7,398 bases of DNA from NCBI GenBank assembly GCA_017420625.1, contig JAFOIR010000230.1:1-7398 (forward strand). The letters are read 5' to 3'. The translations under genes and the position numbers were made by a program. This DNA comes from Bacillota bacterium (lineage in GTDB: Bacteria; Bacillota_A; Clostridia; Lachnospirales; Bianqueaceae). The notes beneath the pieces were generated by a model that had not been told where the DNA came from, did no database searches, and saw nothing but the letters and a program-made list of their open reading frames with translations. Below, one piece after another: positions 1-7,398 of this stretch (within the stretch, counting starts at the first letter, position 1; every line of letters starts with the position of its first letter).

Positions 1-24
1 CATAATAAGCCCATGCAAAAATGG

Positions 25-53
25 ATTTTAGCATAATAAACAAATTGCGTCAA
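25..53 (-). promoter_or_regulatory. Sigma-A type promoter reading left out of the window
   Basis: On the minus strand, TTGACG (53-48; 5 of 6 to TTGACA) is followed by a 17-base spacer and TAAAAT (30-25; 5 of 6 to TATAAT). TG stands one base before the -10 box, giving an extended -10 element. An A-rich stretch immediately upstream (about 62-56) resembles an UP element. Transcription would start at about 16-18. The gene it serves is outside the window. In many Firmicutes the next genes are a small L7Ae-like protein, rpsL, rpsG and fusA, but nothing here shows which follows. The site lies in AT-rich DNA, where chance matches are commoner, but the near-perfect spacing and position after a terminator favour a real promoter. 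Confidence 0.75.
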
Positions 54-64
54 GAATTTTTTGC

Positions 65-94
65 AGAATAGCAAAAATTACTTTTCTATTTCAA
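65..94 (-). promoter_or_regulatory. Possible weak second promoter, same direction
   Basis: On the minus strand, TTGAAA (94-89) and TATTCT (70-65) are separated by 18 bases, with TG before the -10 box. The -10 matches only 4 of 6. It lies between the rpoC terminator and the stronger promoter at 53-25, so it could be a tandem promoter for the same downstream gene. In DNA this AT-rich a chance match is quite likely. Confidence 0.25.
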
Positions 95-120
95 ATCAGG
101 CCATTTTAACTCATTTTTGT

Positions 121-170
121 AAAAAAACAGGACGGAACGGGATATAAAACATCCCGATTCCATCCTGTTT
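121..170 (-). terminator. Intrinsic terminator after rpoC
   Basis: Read on the minus strand, an 18-base-pair stem begins 11 bases after the rpoC stop. Arm 170-151 pairs with arm 143-125, with one mismatch (162/133) and one bulged A (157). The loop is 7 bases (150-144). The end nearest the loop is GC-rich (ATCGGGAT-type arm, CCCG opposite). A run of seven T follows at 127-121, of which the first three can pair at the stem base. This is a textbook Rho-independent terminator. In the plus direction only TTT then CTC follows the stem, so it should act mainly on rpoBC transcripts. Confidence 0.93.
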
Positions 171-181
171 CTCAATTAGGA

Positions 182-3100
182 TTACAGTGCGTTGGTCTTA
201 TTCACAAGGGCAGAAAGATCAACGTAATCTTCCGTAAATACTTCTTCCTCATTGGTTCTGGCATCGAAGGAACGATACATGTCAAGACCAGTACCGGCAG
301 GAATCAGTTTACCGATAATAACGTTCTCTTTCAGACCGACAAGATGATCGACCTTACCCTTGATAGCAGCATCGGTCAAGACCTTAGTGGTCTCCTGGAA
401 CGATGCAGCAGACAGGAAGCTGTCGGTTGCAAGAGATGCCTTGGTGATACCCATAAGAAGCTGAGTATAGGTGGCAAGTTCCAGTCCCTCTTCCCCATTG
501 CTGATCCGTTCTTTCACACGACGGTTCTCCGCTTTCAGTTCGGAGATGTCCACCGTGGAACCCTCCAGCAGATTGGTGGAGCCAGGGTTCTCAACACGAA
601 CTTTACGCATCATCTGACGTACGATAACTTCAATATGCTTATCGTTCAGTTCAACGCCCTGCTGACGATAGACCTTCTGAACTTCCTGAGTGATGTATGC
701 ACGTACACCGGGTCTGCCGAACTCATCTTCGTTGATACCGCGGATACGAAGTACATCATGGGGATTCAGAGCGCCTGCGGTCAGTTCCTGACCTTTTTCA
801 ACATGGTCGCCGGCATGCACCAGAAGTCCAGCAGAATGAGGAACATTGAAGGTGAATGCTTCGCCTTCGGTGTCGCTGACAACGGTGACGGCATGCATGA
901 CGCCCTTCTTGGCCTCCTCAATGGAAACGACACCACTGACTTCAGACAGTACTGCCATCTTCTTCGGTTTACGTGCCTCGAACAGTTCTTCCACTCGAGG
1001 AAGACCCTGCGTGATATCCTCACCAGCAACACCGCCGGTATGGAACGTACGCATCGTAAGCTGAGTACCAGGCTCACCGATGGACTGGGCAGCGATAACA
1101 CCAACGGATTCGCCGGAATTGACCGGACGTCCCAGTGCAAGGTTGATGCCATAGCATTTGGCGCAGACACCGCTCTTGGCCTCGCAGGAAAGCACGCTGC
1201 GAACAAATACCTTGTTCAGGCCGTGTGCTTCCAGAACATCAGCATCTTCCTCACGGAACATATGATCAGAATCGAACAGAACTTCTCCAGTCTTGGGATC
1301 CGTGACATCTTCCACCGGATAACGACCATGGATGCTTACGCCGAAGGACTGAACTTCCTGTCCACGGTCATAAACGGCAGATGCCCAGACACCATCCGTG
1401 GTTCCGCAGTCATCCTCACGGATGATAACATCCTGGCTGACGTCGACCATTCGACGAGTCAGATAACCGGAGTCGGCGGTACGAAGTGCTGTATCGGCCA
1501 AGCCTTTACGTGCGCCTCTGGAAGACGTGAAGTATTCCAGAACGGTAAGGCCTTCACGGTAGTTTGCCTTAATTGGGATCTCGATGGTCTTACCGGAAGT
1601 GTTCGCGATAAGTCCACGCATACCGGCCAGCTGACGGATCTGAGCCATGGAGCCTCGAGCACCGGAATCGGCCATCATGTAGATGGGGTTATAGCGGTCA
1701 AGGTTCTCCTGCAGTGCTGCAGTAACATCCTTCGTGGTCTGTTCCCACTGGCTGACAACTAGACGATAACGTTCATCATCGGTAATAAATCCGCGCTTGA
1801 ACTGTTTTTCAATCTGAATGACCTGTTTCTCAGCATCTTTGATCAGATTCCGTTTTGCTTCCGGAACCGTCATATCGAAGATGGAGATGGTGATTGCAGC
1901 CTTGGTGGAGTATTTATATCCCATTGCCTTGACATTATCAAGAACCTCTGCAGAAATGGTGAAACCATGTTTCTTGATGCAGCGGTCAATGATATTGCCC
2001 AGCTGTTTCTTGCCGACCTGGAAGCTGATCTCATGGTCAAACATGTGTTCCGGATCGGTACGATCCACATATCCCAGATCCTGAGGAATGGGTTCATTAT
2101 AAATGATACGTCCAACCGTAGTGGTGATAATTGCTTTCCGCTCTACTCCGTCGATAGTTTTGGTAACACGCAGACGGATGGGAGCATGAAGTCCGACAAA
2201 GCCTTCGTTGTAGGCCATGATTGCTTCGTTGGAATCACGGTAGCAGAGAATGGGGCTGTAAGTAGCCGGGGTCTTCCCTTCTGCCTCAGCCTGCTCATTT
2301 GCAGCGTTAAACTCATCACCATCGATGATCACGCCGGCTTCCAGACCGGTATCACCAGGATCCTTGACGATAACAGTCTCCGCACCTTTTTCTGCCTTGC
2401 CGATGCGAAGCATAGTCAGGTAGTAGGAACCGAGGATCATATCCTGAGTCGGAACCGTTACAGGATGGCCGTCCTGAGGACGCAGCAGGTTGTTTGCCGA
2501 AAGCATCAGGATACGGGCTTCTGCCTGCGCTTCTGCACTCAGAGGAACGTGAATAGCCATCTGGTCGCCGTCAAAGTCAGCGTTGTACGGAGTACATACC
2601 AGCGGATGCAGGCGAAGAGCTCTGCCTTCAACAAGGATCGGCTCAAATGCCTGAATGCCGAGACGGTGAAGCGTAGGTGCACGGTTCAGCAGCACCGGGT
2701 GCTCTTTGATGACGTATTCCAGGGCATCCCAGACTTCGGTACGCTGTTTATCCACCATTTTCTTGGCGCTCTTGATATTGTTGGCAATGCCGTCCTGAAC
2801 CAGTTTCTTCATTACGAACGGGCGGAACAGCTCGATAGCCATTTCCTTGGGAACACCGCACTGATAGATCTTCAGATCCGGTCCGACAACGATAACGGAA
2901 CGTCCGGAATAGTCAACACGTTTGCCCAGAAGGTTCTGACGGAAACGTCCCTGTTTACCTTTCAGCATATCGGAAAGGGATTTCAGAGCTCTGGAGTTTG
3001 CTCCAGTTACTGCTCTGCCGCGACGACCGTTGTCGATCAGAGAGTCCACAGCTTCCTGAAGCATACGTTTCTCATTACGCACAATGATATCCGGTGCGTT

Positions 3101-3919
3101 CAGCTGCAGCAGTCTCTTCAGACGGTTGTTGCGGTTGATAACACGACGATAAAGATCGTTCAGATCAGAAGTAGCGAATCTGCCGCCGTCCAGCTGAACC
3201 ATAGGACGCAGTTCAGGAGGAATGACCGGAAGGACATCGATGATCATCCATTCGGGGCGGTTTCCGGACTGACGGAAAGCGTCCACCACTTCAATACGTT
3301 TGAGGATCTTGGCCTTCTTCTGACCGGAAGCTTTCTCCAGCTCTTCACGCAGCTGAACGGAAAGTGCTTCACAATCCACCTGCTCCAGAAGCTTTTTGAT
3401 CGCTTCGGCACCCATGCCAGCTTCAAAATCATCTTCGTATTTTTCTTTCATGTCCCGATATTCCTTCTCCGTGAGGAGCTGATTCTTCTCAAGCGGAGTA
3501 AAGCCGGGATCGATTACGATATAGTTTGCAAAGTACAGAACCTTTTCCAGCATTCTCGGAGTGAGATCCAGGATCAGGCCCATACGGCTGGGAATTCCCT
3601 TGAAGTACCAGATATGAGAAACAGGAGTAGCCAGGACAATATGTCCCATGCGCTCACGACGCACCTTGGCGCGAGTAACTTCAACGCCGCAGCGATCACA
3701 GATCTTTCCTTTGTAGCGGATTTTCTTATACTTTCCGCAGTGGCATTCCCAATCCTTCGTCGGCCCAAAGATCCGTTCGCAGAACAGACCGTCGCGTTCG
3801 GGCTTCAGGGTACGGTAGTTAATCGTCTCAGGTTTCTTTACCTCACCATAAGACCAGGACATGATAGTTTCCGGAGAGGCGATTCCAATCTGTATGGCAT
3901 CAAAAGGTGAATAACTCAT
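182..3919 (-). CDS. rpoC: RNA polymerase beta' subunit, complete
   Basis: This encodes the beta' subunit, the catalytic half of the RNA polymerase core; it is 1,245 residues long, slightly longer than the Bacillus type. In order it shows the N-terminal zinc site C59, C61, C74, C77 (CHCG...CDRCG); the sigma-binding clamp coiled coil (about 258-305); the switch region [15 protein letters not shown] (320-334); [15 protein letters not shown] (413-427); the Mg-binding loop NADFDGDQ with D448, D450 and D452; the bridge helix (about 787-819, with [18 protein letters not shown]); the second zinc site C838, C912, C919, C922; and the trigger loop with MRTFH at 956-960. No large trigger-loop insertion is present, unlike in E. 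coli. About 45 extra residues lie near 504-556. The start at 3919 was chosen over an in-frame ATG at 3940 because AGGAGG lies 9 bases before it and the protein then begins [17 protein letters not shown], as in the family. One base separates it from rpoB. The stop is TAA, followed by a terminator. Confidence 0.99.
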   Translation of the reverse strand: MSYSPFDAIQIGIASPETIMSWSYGEVKKPETINYRTLKPERDGLFCERIFGPTKDWECHCGKYKKIRYKGKICDRCGVEVTRAKVRRERMGHIVLATPVSHIWYFKGIPSRMGLILDLTPRMLEKVLYFANYIVIDPGFTPLEKNQLLTEKEYRDMKEKYEDDFEAGMGAEAIKKLLEQVDCEALSVQLREELEKASGQKKAKILKRIEVVDAFRQSGNRPEWMIIDVLPVIPPELRPMVQLDGGRFATSDLNDLYRRVINRNNRLKRLLQLNAPDIIVRNEKRMLQEAVDSLIDNGRRGRAVTGANSRALKSLSDMLKGKQGRFRQNLLGKRVDYSGRSVIVVGPDLKIYQCGVPKEMAIELFRPFVMKKLVQDGIANNIKSAKKMVDKQRTEVWDALEYVIKEHPVLLNRAPTLHRLGIQAFEPILVEGRALRLHPLVCTPYNADFDGDQMAIHVPLSAEAQAEARILMLSANNLLRPQDGHPVTVPTQDMILGSYYLTMLRIGKAEKGAETVIVKDPGDTGLEAGVIIDGDEFNAANEQAEAEGKTPATYSPILCYRDSNEAIMAYNEGFVGLHAPIRLRVTKTIDGVERKAIITTTVGRIIYNEPIPQDLGYVDRTDPEHMFDHEISFQVGKKQLGNIIDRCIKKHGFTISAEVLDNVKAMGYKYSTKAAITISIFDMTVPEAKRNLIKDAEKQVIQIEKQFKRGFITDDERYRLVVSQWEQTTKDVTAALQENLDRYNPIYMMADSGARGSMAQIRQLAGMRGLIANTSGKTIEIPIKANYREGLTVLEYFTSSRGARKGLADTALRTADSGYLTRRMVDVSQDVIIREDDCGTTDGVWASAVYDRGQEVQSFGVSIHGRYPVEDVTDPKTGEVLFDSDHMFREEDADVLEAHGLNKVFVRSVLSCEAKSGVCAKCYGINLALGRPVNSGESVGVIAAQSIGEPGTQLTMRTFHTGGVAGEDITQGLPRVEELFEARKPKKMAVLSEVSGVVSIEEAKKGVMHAVTVVSDTEGEAFTFNVPHSAGLLVHAGDHVEKGQELTAGALNPHDVLRIRGINEDEFGRPGVRAYITQEVQKVYRQQGVELNDKHIEVIVRQMMRKVRVENPGSTNLLEGSTVDISELKAENRRVKERISNGEEGLELATYTQLLMGITKASLATDSFLSAASFQETTKVLTDAAIKGKVDHLVGLKENVIIGKLIPAGTGLDMYRSFDARTNEEEVFTEDYVDLSALVNKTNAL

Positions 3920-3920
3920 A

Positions 3921-6900
3921 TTAATTGTCCTCCTCTTCATTTATATAACTATCGGAAAAATCCATTCCTATGTCATCCTGTTCAGGGACATCTTCAATGG
4001 TATATCCTTCTGCTTCGATCTCAGAATCGGAAGAAACCATCTCTTCTTTATAATTAATGAAGGTATCTTCTTCCTCATCATCCTTCAATTCGATCTCTTC
4101 TCCGTCCTTATCCAGGACTTTGACATCAAGACACAGAGACTGAAGCTCTTTCACAAGGACCTTGAAAGACTCAGGAACACCGGGAGTGGGAATATTCTCA
4201 CCCTTCACGATTGCTTCATAAGTCTTTACACGTCCGGTGACATCGTCGGACTTGACCGTCAGGATCTCCTGCAGCGTATAGGCCGCGCCATATGCTTCCA
4301 GTGCCCAGACTTCCATCTCACCGAAACGCTGGCCGCCGAACTGAGCTTTGCCGCCCAGAGGCTGCTGCGTAACAAGGCTGTAAGGACCAGTACTACGGGC
4401 ATGGATCTTATCATCAACAAGATGATGGAGTTTCAGGAAGTAAACCCAGCCAACCGTGACATCGTTGTCAAAACGTTCACCAGTTCTTCCATCATAAAGC
4501 ACGCTCTTTCCGTCTTCACGGATTCCGGCCTGCGCCAGAGTTTCGCGGATGCTGGACTCGTTGGCACCGTTAAAGATCGGGGTTGCAACTTTCCAGCCGA
4601 GAGCCTGTGCCGCATATCCCAGATGTACTTCCAGGACCTGTCCGATATTCATTCGGGACGGAACGCCCAGCGGGTTCAGAACGATATCCAGCGGAGTGCC
4701 ATCCGGCAGATAAGGCATATCCTCACGAGGCAGAATACGGGAAACGACACCCTTGTTACCATGACGGCCGGCCATCTTATCGCCGACAGAGATCTTTCTC
4801 TTCTGTGCGATATAGACGCGAACGACTTCATTAACGCCAGGGCTCATCTCATCGCCGTTCTCACGGGTGAACCGTTTCACATCAACGATGATACCGCTCT
4901 CGCCATGAGGAACCTTCAGCGAGGTATCACGTACTTCTCTTGCTTTTTCACCGAAGATCGCACGAAGCAGACGTTCTTCCGCAGTCAGATCAGTCTCACC
5001 CTTGGGAGTGACCTTACCAACAAGAATGTCTCCTGCACGGACTTCTGCACCAACGCTGATGATTCCACGCTCATCCAGATATTTCAGAGCGTCATCACCG
5101 ACGCCGGGGATATCACGAGTGATCTCTTCAGGTCCAAGCTTGGTGTCACGGGCATTGCATTCATACTCTTCCACATGGATGGAAGTGAACACATCTTCCA
5201 TGACCAGGCGTTCACTGATGAGGATAGCATCCTCGTAGTTGTAGCCTTCCCATGTCATAAATCCGACACGGATGTTCTTACCAAGAGCGATCTCGCCCTG
5301 GCTGGTGGCCGGACCGTCAGCCAGAACATCGCCTTCCTTCACGCGCTCACCAAGAGCCACGATGGGACGCTGGTTGACACAAGTGCCCTGGTTGGACCGG
5401 GCAAACTTGACAAGTTTATAAGTAACGGTCTCGCCCTCGTCATACTTAACAACGACCTGTTCGGCATCGACCTTGACTACTTCGCCGTCGCCTTCTGCAA
5501 GAACAACAACACCAGAGTCCACAGCGCATTTATGTTCGATGCCGGTAGCAACGATCGGAGCCTCGGTAGTCATCAGAGGAACTGCCTGACGCTGCATGTT
5601 AGCACCCATCAGTGCACGGTTTGCGTCGTCGTTCTCAAGGAACGGAATCATTGCTGTTGCGATGGAAACCATCATGCGCGGGCTGACGTCAAGATAATCA
5701 ACACGGTGCTTCTCAACTTCAATGATCTCATCACGGTGACGGCAGGTCACACGATCATTGATCAGGCAGCCGTTCTCATCGACAGGCTCGGAAGCCTGAG
5801 CGACGATAAACTGGTCTTCCTGGTCGGCGGTCATATAATCAACCTGATCCGTAACACGGCAGGTATCCTTCTCAACCTTGCGGAACGGTGCGATCAGGAA
5901 TCCGTACTCATTTGCTCTGGCATAGGATGCCAGGTAGGAGATCAGACCAATGTTCGGTCCTTCAGGAGTCTCAATGGGGCACAGTCTTCCGTAATGGCTG
6001 TAGTGAACGTCTCGAACATCGAAGTTGGCGCGCTCACGGGACAGGCCGCCGGGGCCGAGAGCAGACATTCTGCGCTTATGCGTCAGTTCTGCCAGCGGGT
6101 TTGTCTGATCCATAAACTGAGACAGCGGAGAAGATCCGAAGAACTCCTTGATTGCTGCGGTGACAGGACGGATATTGACCAGGCTCTGCGGAGTGACGAT
6201 ATCCAGATCCTGCAGAGTCATGCGCTCGCGGATCACACGCTCCATACGGCTGAAACCGATACGGAACTGGTTCTGAAGCAGTTCGCCGACACGGCGGACA
6301 CGACGGTTACCCAGGTGGTCGATATCATCAGCATCACCAATACCGTATGCCAGACAGTTCAGATAATTGACAGATGCATAGATGTCATCCAGCACGATAT
6401 GTTTCGGAATCAGGACATCGATATTTTCACGGATCGCTTCCTTCAGTTCCTCTCCCTCGTACTGATCCATCAGGTTCTTCAACACGAGATAGCGAACGCG
6501 CTCATTGACATCGCATTCTGCAGGATCGAAATCCACGAAATGAGCCATGTCAACCATTCCGTTGGAAAACACCTTTACGATCTTCTCTTCATTGGAAAGA
6601 GTAGCTTCAACTTTTACGTTGACGCAGAAGACACCGCATTCGTCCATTTTTCTGGCCTGTTCACGGGTGATCACTTCCCCTGCCTCGGCGATCACTTCGC
6701 CGGTAGTGGGATCGGATACGGTATCTACGATCTCGTAACCCACAATACGGGGATACAGTGCAAGCTTTTTATTGAATTTATAGCGGCCCACGCCGAAGAT
6801 GTCATAGCGATGACGATCATAGAACAGGCTGTTGAGCATGGACTCGGAGCTTTCCACCGTGGGAGGATCGCCCGGACGCAGCTTGCGATAGATCTCAATC

Positions 6901-7398
6901 AGGCATTCATCCCGGTTTTCACAGGAATCCTTTTCCAGAGTGGCAACGATTCGGCTGTCCTCACCGAAGATCTCAAGGAGACGTTCATTGGTGATGCATC
7001 CCACCGTAGTATCCGGAACGCAGGTCAGCCAGGAAGCCGGCTGCTCGGGATCGTACGCACCCATAGCCTTTAAAAACCAGGTAATGGGAAGCTTGCGGTT
7101 CTTGTCGATTCTCACCCAGAAGACATCATTGGAATCCGTCTCGTACTCCAGCCATGCGCCATGATAAGGAATAACAGTGGTAGAATAAATGGAGAGCATC
7201 GTTTTATCCGTAGCCTTATCATAATAAACGCCAGGAGAACGAACGATCTGGGAAACGATGACACGCTCCGCACCATTGATGACAAATGTGCCGGCGGGAG
7301 TCATCAGGGGGAAATCACCCATAAAGATTTCCTGTTCCTTGATTTCCTCAGTCTCTTTGTTTCTGAGTCGAACACGAACCTTGAGCGGTGCAGCATAC
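3921..7398 (-). CDS. rpoB: RNA polymerase beta subunit, partial (5' end outside the window)
   Basis: This encodes the beta subunit of DNA-dependent RNA polymerase, which pairs with beta' around the active centre in the cytoplasm. The reading frame is open to the window edge. The first full codon is at 7397 and the frame reads [15 protein letters not shown], which matches the family at about residue 90, so the true start is missing. About 1,158 residues are visible. Numbered from the internal Met at 7322, there is a beta lobe/protrusion with [15 protein letters not shown] (11-25), the rifampicin region [15 protein letters not shown] (396-410) and [13 protein letters not shown] (414-426), [13 protein letters not shown] (448-460), [14 protein letters not shown] (693-706), the flap (about 770-815), and [10 protein letters not shown] with the two conserved active-site lysines K849 and K857. 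The C-terminal clamp segment is followed by an acidic tail (1071-1133). The residues matching E. coli D516, H526 and S531 are unchanged. There is no frameshift. The TAA stop lies one base before rpoC, so this is the first visible gene of an rpoBC operon. Confidence 0.99.
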   Translation of the reverse strand, partial: YAAPLKVRVRLRNKETEEIKEQEIFMGDFPLMTPAGTFVINGAERVIVSQIVRSPGVYYDKATDKTMLSIYSTTVIPYHGAWLEYETDSNDVFWVRIDKNRKLPITWFLKAMGAYDPEQPASWLTCVPDTTVGCITNERLLEIFGEDSRIVATLEKDSCENRDECLIEIYRKLRPGDPPTVESSESMLNSLFYDRHRYDIFGVGRYKFNKKLALYPRIVGYEIVDTVSDPTTGEVIAEAGEVITREQARKMDECGVFCVNVKVEATLSNEEKIVKVFSNGMVDMAHFVDFDPAECDVNERVRYLVLKNLMDQYEGEELKEAIRENIDVLIPKHIVLDDIYASVNYLNCLAYGIGDADDIDHLGNRRVRRVGELLQNQFRIGFSRMERVIRERMTLQDLDIVTPQSLVNIRPVTAAIKEFFGSSPLSQFMDQTNPLAELTHKRRMSALGPGGLSRERANFDVRDVHYSHYGRLCPIETPEGPNIGLISYLASYARANEYGFLIAPFRKVEKDTCRVTDQVDYMTADQEDQFIVAQASEPVDENGCLINDRVTCRHRDEIIEVEKHRVDYLDVSPRMMVSIATAMIPFLENDDANRALMGANMQRQAVPLMTTEAPIVATGIEHKCAVDSGVVVLAEGDGEVVKVDAEQVVVKYDEGETVTYKLVKFARSNQGTCVNQRPIVALGERVKEGDVLADGPATSQGEIALGKNIRVGFMTWEGYNYEDAILISERLVMEDVFTSIHVEEYECNARDTKLGPEEITRDIPGVGDDALKYLDERGIISVGAEVRAGDILVGKVTPKGETDLTAEERLLRAIFGEKAREVRDTSLKVPHGESGIIVDVKRFTRENGDEMSPGVNEVVRVYIAQKRKISVGDKMAGRHGNKGVVSRILPREDMPYLPDGTPLDIVLNPLGVPSRMNIGQVLEVHLGYAAQALGWKVATPIFNGANESSIRETLAQAGIREDGKSVLYDGRTGERFDNDVTVGWVYFLKLHHLVDDKIHARSTGPYSLVTQQPLGGKAQFGGQRFGEMEVWALEAYGAAYTLQEILTVKSDDVTGRVKTYEAIVKGENIPTPGVPESFKVLVKELQSLCLDVKVLDKDGEEIELKDDEEEDTFINYKEEMVSSDSEIEAEGYTIEDVPEQDDIGMDFSDSYINEEEDN
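3929..3934 (-). promoter_or_regulatory. Ribosome-binding site of rpoC, inside the end of rpoB
   Basis: A perfect AGGAGG is followed by a 9-base spacer (ACAATTAAT) and the ATG at 3919. It is embedded in the last rpoB codons (Glu-Glu-Asp, from GAA GAG GAG GAC). The motif fixes the rpoC start: the ATG at 3940 lies upstream of this site and would put the site inside the gene. With the rpoB stop one base from the rpoC start, ribosomes ending rpoB can reinitiate directly. That would help keep beta and beta' output matched; the coupling itself is inferred. Confidence 0.93.

Noticed and set aside
11..24. Short inverted repeat CCAT-GCAAAA... ATGG near the predicted transcription start
   Set aside because: The arms are only 4 bases in AT-rich DNA, too weak to call an operator or leader hairpin.
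344..1762. A 472-codon open frame on the plus strand opposite rpoC
   Set aside because: Same in-register mirror effect. It ends at 1760-1762 exactly where rpoC uses the rare Leu codon CTA (Leu of YRLVVSQ).
1967..3910. A 647-codon open frame on the plus strand opposite rpoC
   Set aside because: In register with rpoC codons and explained by codon bias of the sense gene; no family motif seen.
3920..3940. Start of rpoC at the upstream ATG (3940), adding seven residues MKRRTIN
   Set aside because: That stretch is the ribosome-binding site and spacer read as codons. The family N-terminus begins at the ATG at 3919.
4401..7073. An 890-codon open frame on the plus strand opposite rpoB
   Set aside because: Its codons are in exact register with those of rpoB, so its stops can arise only where rpoB uses TTA, CTA or TCA. 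The gene avoids these codons, which leaves the opposite strand open. The product resembles no protein I know and rpoB is certain.
7320..7322. Met at 7322 as the start of rpoB
   Set aside because: The frame continues upstream to the window edge with conserved beta sequence ([15 protein letters not shown], then EQEIFMGDF), so this Met is internal.
182..7398. Search for an intein, intron, mobile element, frameshift or hidden accessory system within rpoB or rpoC
   Set aside because: Both genes read through without interruption, conserved motifs follow in normal order, and no splice motifs, terminal repeats or foreign-looking segments were seen.

Overview
The window holds the transcription core of a bacterial chromosome. 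All coding DNA is on the minus strand: the 3' nine-tenths of rpoB (beta subunit of RNA polymerase) followed by a complete rpoC (beta' subunit). Both proteins follow the Gram-positive plan, with no large beta' insertion in the trigger loop. Together with a perfect AGGAGG ribosome-binding site and an AT-rich spacer, this points to Firmicutes. The roughly even base composition of the genes and the protein sequences suggest a gut-type Clostridia, perhaps Oscillospirales. That placement comes from recalled family resemblance and not from a tree.

Layout in transcription order, right to left. Positions 7398-3921 carry rpoB, whose N-terminal ~90 residues lie outside the window. One base separates the rpoB stop from the rpoC start. 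The rpoC ribosome-binding site lies inside the last codons of rpoB, so the two genes are almost certainly co-transcribed and translationally coupled. rpoC runs from 3919 to 182. A strong intrinsic terminator sits 11 bases after its stop (170-121). The remaining 120 bases are AT-rich and contain no gene, but they carry a near-consensus sigma-A promoter (53-25) pointing left, out of the window, towards an unseen gene.

The two proteins form the catalytic core of RNA polymerase. Beta' supplies the Mg-binding NADFDGD loop, bridge helix, trigger loop and two zinc sites. Beta supplies the flap, the rifampicin pocket and the active-site lysines. All the catalytic residues I checked are intact. No mobile element, CRISPR array, RNA gene or accessory system is visible. 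This is an ordinary housekeeping region, and the points worth a second look are an extra segment in beta', an acidic tail on beta, a proline in the rifampicin region, and the terminator-promoter pair after rpoC.
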